Part shown: one piece after another, positions 61,429-64,000 of the stretch
Layout: each line of letters begins with the position of its first letter
Numbering within the stretch: position 1 is the stretch's first letter
Assembly (NCBI RefSeq): GCF_002250705.1
Contig: NZ_NMVP01000038.1
Location: 1-64,000 of the forward strand
Source of the DNA: Enemella evansiae
Lineage (GTDB): Bacteria; Actinomycetota; Actinomycetes; Propionibacteriales; Propionibacteriaceae
Reading direction: 5' to 3'
Length of the DNA: 64,000 bases
Position numbers and translations under genes: made by a program
The notes under the pieces: model-generated
Seen by the model: the letters and a program-made list of their open reading frames with translations, nothing else
The model's database searches: none
What the model was told of the DNA's origin: nothing

Positions 61429-61908
61429 TCAGCCGGCCGCCTCGAGTTGCGATCGCAGGGTGGTGGCCTGCAGCAACAGCCCCCGCAGGACCACCATCAG
61501 CAGCCAGAGCACGGTGATGACGGCGGTGATGAGGATCAGCAGCATCGGCATCCCGGGATCGTCGGCGTTCACTCCGACGACGACCAGCATGCCGACCACC
61601 ACCAACCAGGCGGCGGCGATGGCAACGACGATCGCATCGACCCACTTCACCGAGGAATGGGTGAAGATCCGGTCCCGGCTGATCAGCGCCAGCAGTTGCC
61701 AGGTCGCGACCAGTGCCACCTGGGCGCACAGCACCAGGAAGACCGCGATGGCGGTCAGCGGCCAGCGCAGCTTCGCATCGTTCGGGTTCTGCGAGGTCTG
61801 GTATGCGATCCCGCCGGGCAGGGAGAAGAACTGGAAGACGAGCAGGATCGCGAACAGCACGACCAGGCACACCCGGAGCGCGGCGATGGCATACCTCGGC
61901 GACAACAT
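61429..61908 (-). CDS. DUF2975 membrane protein
   Basis: A 159-aa, four-helix protein (LRVCLVVLFAILLVFQFFSL; TAIAVFLVLCAQVALVATWQ; ISRDRIFTHSSVKWVDAI; LLILITAVITVLWLLMVVL) of the DUF2975 family. Such genes often neighbour an XRE regulator (YozG type); none is seen here. ATG 61908 is preferred over 61926 because GATAGT (61920-61915, minus strand) ends 6 nt before it. Confidence 0.8.
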   Translation of the reverse strand: MLSPRYAIAALRVCLVVLFAILLVFQFFSLPGGIAYQTSQNPNDAKLRWPLTAIAVFLVLCAQVALVATWQLLALISRDRIFTHSSVKWVDAIVVAIAAAWLVVVGMLVVVGVNADDPGMPMLLILITAVITVLWLLMVVLRGLLLQATTLRSQLEAAG

Positions 61909-61967
61909 GCCTCGACTATCGACCATCCGCCGGCCCGGGACAATCGGCCGCTGGTCTCTGACCGTGG

Positions 61968-62885
61968 CTACCGCAGTTCGAGGATCCGCCCGTCGAGATC
62001 GGCGGTACCGGTGAGGCGTGGCCAGTCGTCGCTGCCGGCGTAGATCTCCAGCACCGGGGTGCCGTTGCGGGATACGGCGTCGACACTGGTGGAAACCTCT
62101 CGACCGCTGCGGCGGAGAAGTTCGTCGGAGACTCGGAGCAGGCCCCGGCTGTTCACCACGGCTGGATCGAAACTCTCGGGGAAGGGTTCACCGCCCAGAC
62201 GTGAACCCACCAGCGGACGATACTGATCCCGGCCCCAGATCCGGTCCTGGTCGGCCATCCGGCCCCTCAGGCCCATCGATGCCTCTTGCCGGGACAGTCG
62301 AAACAACCCGATCGAATAGGTGGCCTGTGGTCGCAAGGCCGATAGTTCGGCGAGTCCGTCGGCGACGCCCTGCTCGGTCCAGAAGTCGTATGCGGGTATC
62401 TCTCGCCCCGGTGCGACCGCGCACCGAATCCTTCTCTGGTTGGGAAAATCGCCCTGCATGATGTCAAGGATGAGCTGACCGTAGGGTTGGCCGATGGTGC
62501 CCAGGCTGCCCCCGGTGCTTTGCAACAACTCGCGCGCTCGACCGACGAGGAATGCGTCCGCCGGAAACGGCGCTGCTCGGATCGATCGAAACATGTCGGG
62601 AACGGGCGCGTCGGGTGCGATCGCGAACGGCCCACCACTGCTCACCAGGTTGCGACGATCGACGGTGGTCACATAGACCCGATCGGGATAGACCGTCAGC
62701 TGCAGGACGTCGTTGCCGATCTCGGTGAGGATGCGGTTGGTATCGGGGTCCTCGGAGGTACGCCGTTGCAGCGGGGTGGCCGAGACCGGGGCCGGATCCA
62801 CCCGGAGCCGACTCGTCGGCGTACACCCCGCAGCCGCCAGACCGAGCCCCAGCCCGATCCCGCACACCGCGCGTCGCCCCACCAT
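61968..62885 (-). CDS. Lipoprotein of unknown function (paralog 1)
   Basis: A 305-aa lipoprotein: signal LGLGLAAAGC (lipobox AAGC), then SEDPDTNRILTEIGNDVLQL, DRVYVTTVDRRNLVSSGGPF and later CAVAPGREIPAYDFWTEQGV. It shares these segments and overall length with the gene immediately upstream, so the two are tandem paralogs. No enzymatic motif is recognised. TAGGTT lies 5 nt before the ATG, though read-through from the paralog (8-bp gap) is equally likely. Confidence 0.8.
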   Translation of the reverse strand: MVGRRAVCGIGLGLGLAAAGCTPTSRLRVDPAPVSATPLQRRTSEDPDTNRILTEIGNDVLQLTVYPDRVYVTTVDRRNLVSSGGPFAIAPDAPVPDMFRSIRAAPFPADAFLVGRARELLQSTGGSLGTIGQPYGQLILDIMQGDFPNQRRIRCAVAPGREIPAYDFWTEQGVADGLAELSALRPQATYSIGLFRLSRQEASMGLRGRMADQDRIWGRDQYRPLVGSRLGGEPFPESFDPAVVNSRGLLRVSDELLRRSGREVSTSVDAVSRNGTPVLEIYAGSDDWPRLTGTADLDGRILELR

Positions 62886-62893
62886 GACCGAAC

Positions 62894-63805
62894 CTACTGC
62901 GTCCTGGTGATCCGCCCGCTGAGGTCGGCATCGCCGACCAGGCTGAGGCCGTCCTCGTCGGTCGCGGTGAACTCGATCCTCGGTTTCCCGTTGCGGGACA
63001 GCACGAGCAGCTCCATCCCGTTGAGTTCGCCAGTTCCGCTGCGATCGACGAGGGAACCGGCGAGGCGCATCAGGCTCTGGGTCGTCACCATGGCCGGATC
63101 GAGTGGCTCGGTGCTGCGGGGGGTGAAGAGTTCCCCGCGGGTCAACGGGCGGAACTGGTCACGCAACCACTCCTGATCCTGTTGCTCGGATCGCCCGTGC
63201 AGCACGACCGCCGTGCCCTCCTTGGCGTCGTGGCGCAGGCCGAGCGCATAGGTCTCCGTGCGCTGCACCGCACGCAGTTCGGCGAGCCCATCGGTCAGCC
63301 CCTGTTCCTCCTGGTAGCCGTAGGCGGGGACCTCCTTGTCCGGCGGGAGTGCGCAACGCACGGTCTCGTCCATGGGAAACATGCCCTGCTTCACCTCCAG
63401 CAGCACCTGGTCCTCGGAGCGGAAGACTGCACCGAAATCGCCCCCGTTGGCATCCACGATCCGGCGTACGGCCGCGACCAGGAAGGCATCGGCCGAGAGG
63501 GGATCCTGGGACAGCGGCGGAATCTGCGGATCCTTGACGGGGGCGAAGGCTCCACCGCTGCTCAGCAGCTCACGCCCATCCTCTGTGGTCACATAGATCC
63601 GGTCCGAATAGATGGTGAGCTGGGCGATCGTCCCGCCGATCTCGGTCAGGATGCGATTGGTGTCGGGATCCGACGAGGTGCGCCGCGCGGGCGTCGGGGC
63701 GGCGGCGCGGAGCTGCTCCCTGGCGGCCGGTGCCTTCGGAGTGCAGCCCGCGGCCGCCAGCCCGGCACCCAATCCGATCGCGCATACGGTGCGCCTGCCC
63801 ACCAT
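62894..63805 (-). CDS. Lipoprotein of unknown function (paralog 2)
   Basis: A 303-aa lipoprotein starting VGRRTVCAIGLGAGLAAAGC. It has SSDPDTNRILTEIGGTIAQL, DRIYVTTEDGRELLSSGGAF and CALPPDKEVPAYGYQEEQGL in the same order as paralog 1. The signal peptides are nearly identical while the mature parts have diverged, consistent with an older duplication followed by gene conversion at the 5' end. TAGGTT (63817-63812) ends 6 nt before the ATG, marking a leaderless promoter. Confidence 0.8.
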   Translation of the reverse strand: MVGRRTVCAIGLGAGLAAAGCTPKAPAAREQLRAAAPTPARRTSSDPDTNRILTEIGGTIAQLTIYSDRIYVTTEDGRELLSSGGAFAPVKDPQIPPLSQDPLSADAFLVAAVRRIVDANGGDFGAVFRSEDQVLLEVKQGMFPMDETVRCALPPDKEVPAYGYQEEQGLTDGLAELRAVQRTETYALGLRHDAKEGTAVVLHGRSEQQDQEWLRDQFRPLTRGELFTPRSTEPLDPAMVTTQSLMRLAGSLVDRSGTGELNGMELLVLSRNGKPRIEFTATDEDGLSLVGDADLSGRITRTQ

Positions 63806-63811
63806 GAACCC

Positions 63812-63817
63812 AACCTA
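63812..63817 (-). promoter_or_regulatory. -10 box of the lipoprotein pair
   Basis: TAGGTT on the minus strand ends 6 nt before the ATG at 63805. No Shine-Dalgarno sequence is present. Confidence 0.5.
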
Positions 63818-63896
63818 GGACCGGTCGGGTGAAAACTGCACCGGGACACGTCCGTCGTTGCCGGAATGTGTCCAGCGCCTGCGGCACACTGAGGTC

Positions 63897-64000
63897 ATGA
63901 GAGGGCTGCTCGAAGTGCTCGCCCTGCACCCGGCCGACGCCCAACGGGCGGAGGAGGGCGGGGCCGACCGGGTCGTCGTGGTGGGGTCGCTGGACGACGA
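63897..64000 (+). CDS. cutC: CutC copper homeostasis family protein, N-terminal fragment (cut by window edge)
   Basis: The visible 34 codons read MRGLLEVLALHPADAQRAEE then GGADRVVVVGSLDD, matching the CutC TIM-barrel start (LLEV...A..AEAGGADRIEL). CutC was linked to copper tolerance, but its biochemical role is unclear. CACACT (63885-63890) ends 6 nt before the ATG, suggesting a leaderless mRNA. The rest of the gene lies beyond position 64000. Confidence 0.75.
   Translation, partial: MRGLLEVLALHPADAQRAEEGGADRVVVVGSLDD

Overview
The window is a high-GC chromosomal segment, very probably from an actinomycete. Evidence: GC-rich third codon positions, frequent GTG starts, stand-alone groEL behind tandem CIRCE operators, an F420-type PPOX oxidoreductase, WXG100/EspC-like type VII substrates, and many TANNNT -10 boxes lying 5-7 nt before start codons (leaderless transcripts). 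Gene content and intergenic repeat style suggest Propionibacteriales/Propionibacteriaceae, but no rRNA or other decisive marker is present, so the family is an inference.

Layout. 0-5.3 kb: tail of an IS110-family transposase, repeats, a secreted-type zinc metallopeptidase, ispF, a DUF2207 membrane protein, then a truncated IS110 left end fused in frame to an LGFP-repeat protein. 5.3-7.6 kb: a MerR-controlled efflux operon. 7.6-14.8 kb: glyA, an oxalate/formate-type MFS carrier with a 47-aa partner, and a PIG-V/GtrA/FAD-oxidoreductase envelope-glycan operon. 14.8-22.5 kb: a lipoprotein amidohydrolase; a cysteine desulfurase-like/cysS/rlmB operon; a cupin; a TetR regulator divergent from an acyl-CoA dehydrogenase. 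22.7-31.1 kb: an eight-gene minus-strand MoxR/DUF58 locus. 31.3-37.9 kb: a sugar ABC ATPase, serine dehydratase, and the tdh-kbl threonine-to-glycine operon with a PPOX gene, then a DedA-like protein. 38.0-45.5 kb: mmsA/mmsB with a divergent LysR gene, a YdeI/DUF1905 protein, an alpha-methylacyl-CoA racemase-like gene and an MHS-family transporter. 45.7-51.6 kb: secreted hydrolase plus SGNH acyltransferase, tRNA-Thr followed by a 156-bp tandem array, manA and a DUF3263 protein. 51.6-57.3 kb: two oppositely oriented gene sets with the same order (YbaB-like, EspC-like, WXG-like) around a small HExxH protein. 57.3-64 kb: groEL, DUF389 protein, M19 dipeptidase, DUF2975 protein, two tandem paralogous lipoproteins and the start of cutC.

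Themes. Serine/glycine/threonine metabolism is spread over three loci (glyA, sdaA, tdh-kbl). Valine and branched acyl-CoA catabolism is represented by mmsAB, the racemase and the acyl-CoA dehydrogenase. Envelope functions recur throughout. A family of hyphenated palindromic repeats, centred on TACTCGATGAGCG, occupies many intergenic gaps and lies close to gene 3' ends; a related palindrome is inserted in frame inside cysS.

The most unusual items are the mirrored type VII substrate locus, the IS110-LGFP fusion, the repeat inside cysS, a 119-bp perfect-ended inverted-repeat element at 43.9 kb and the tandem array abutting tRNA-Thr. All assignments come from reading motifs in the sequence; no database search was run.
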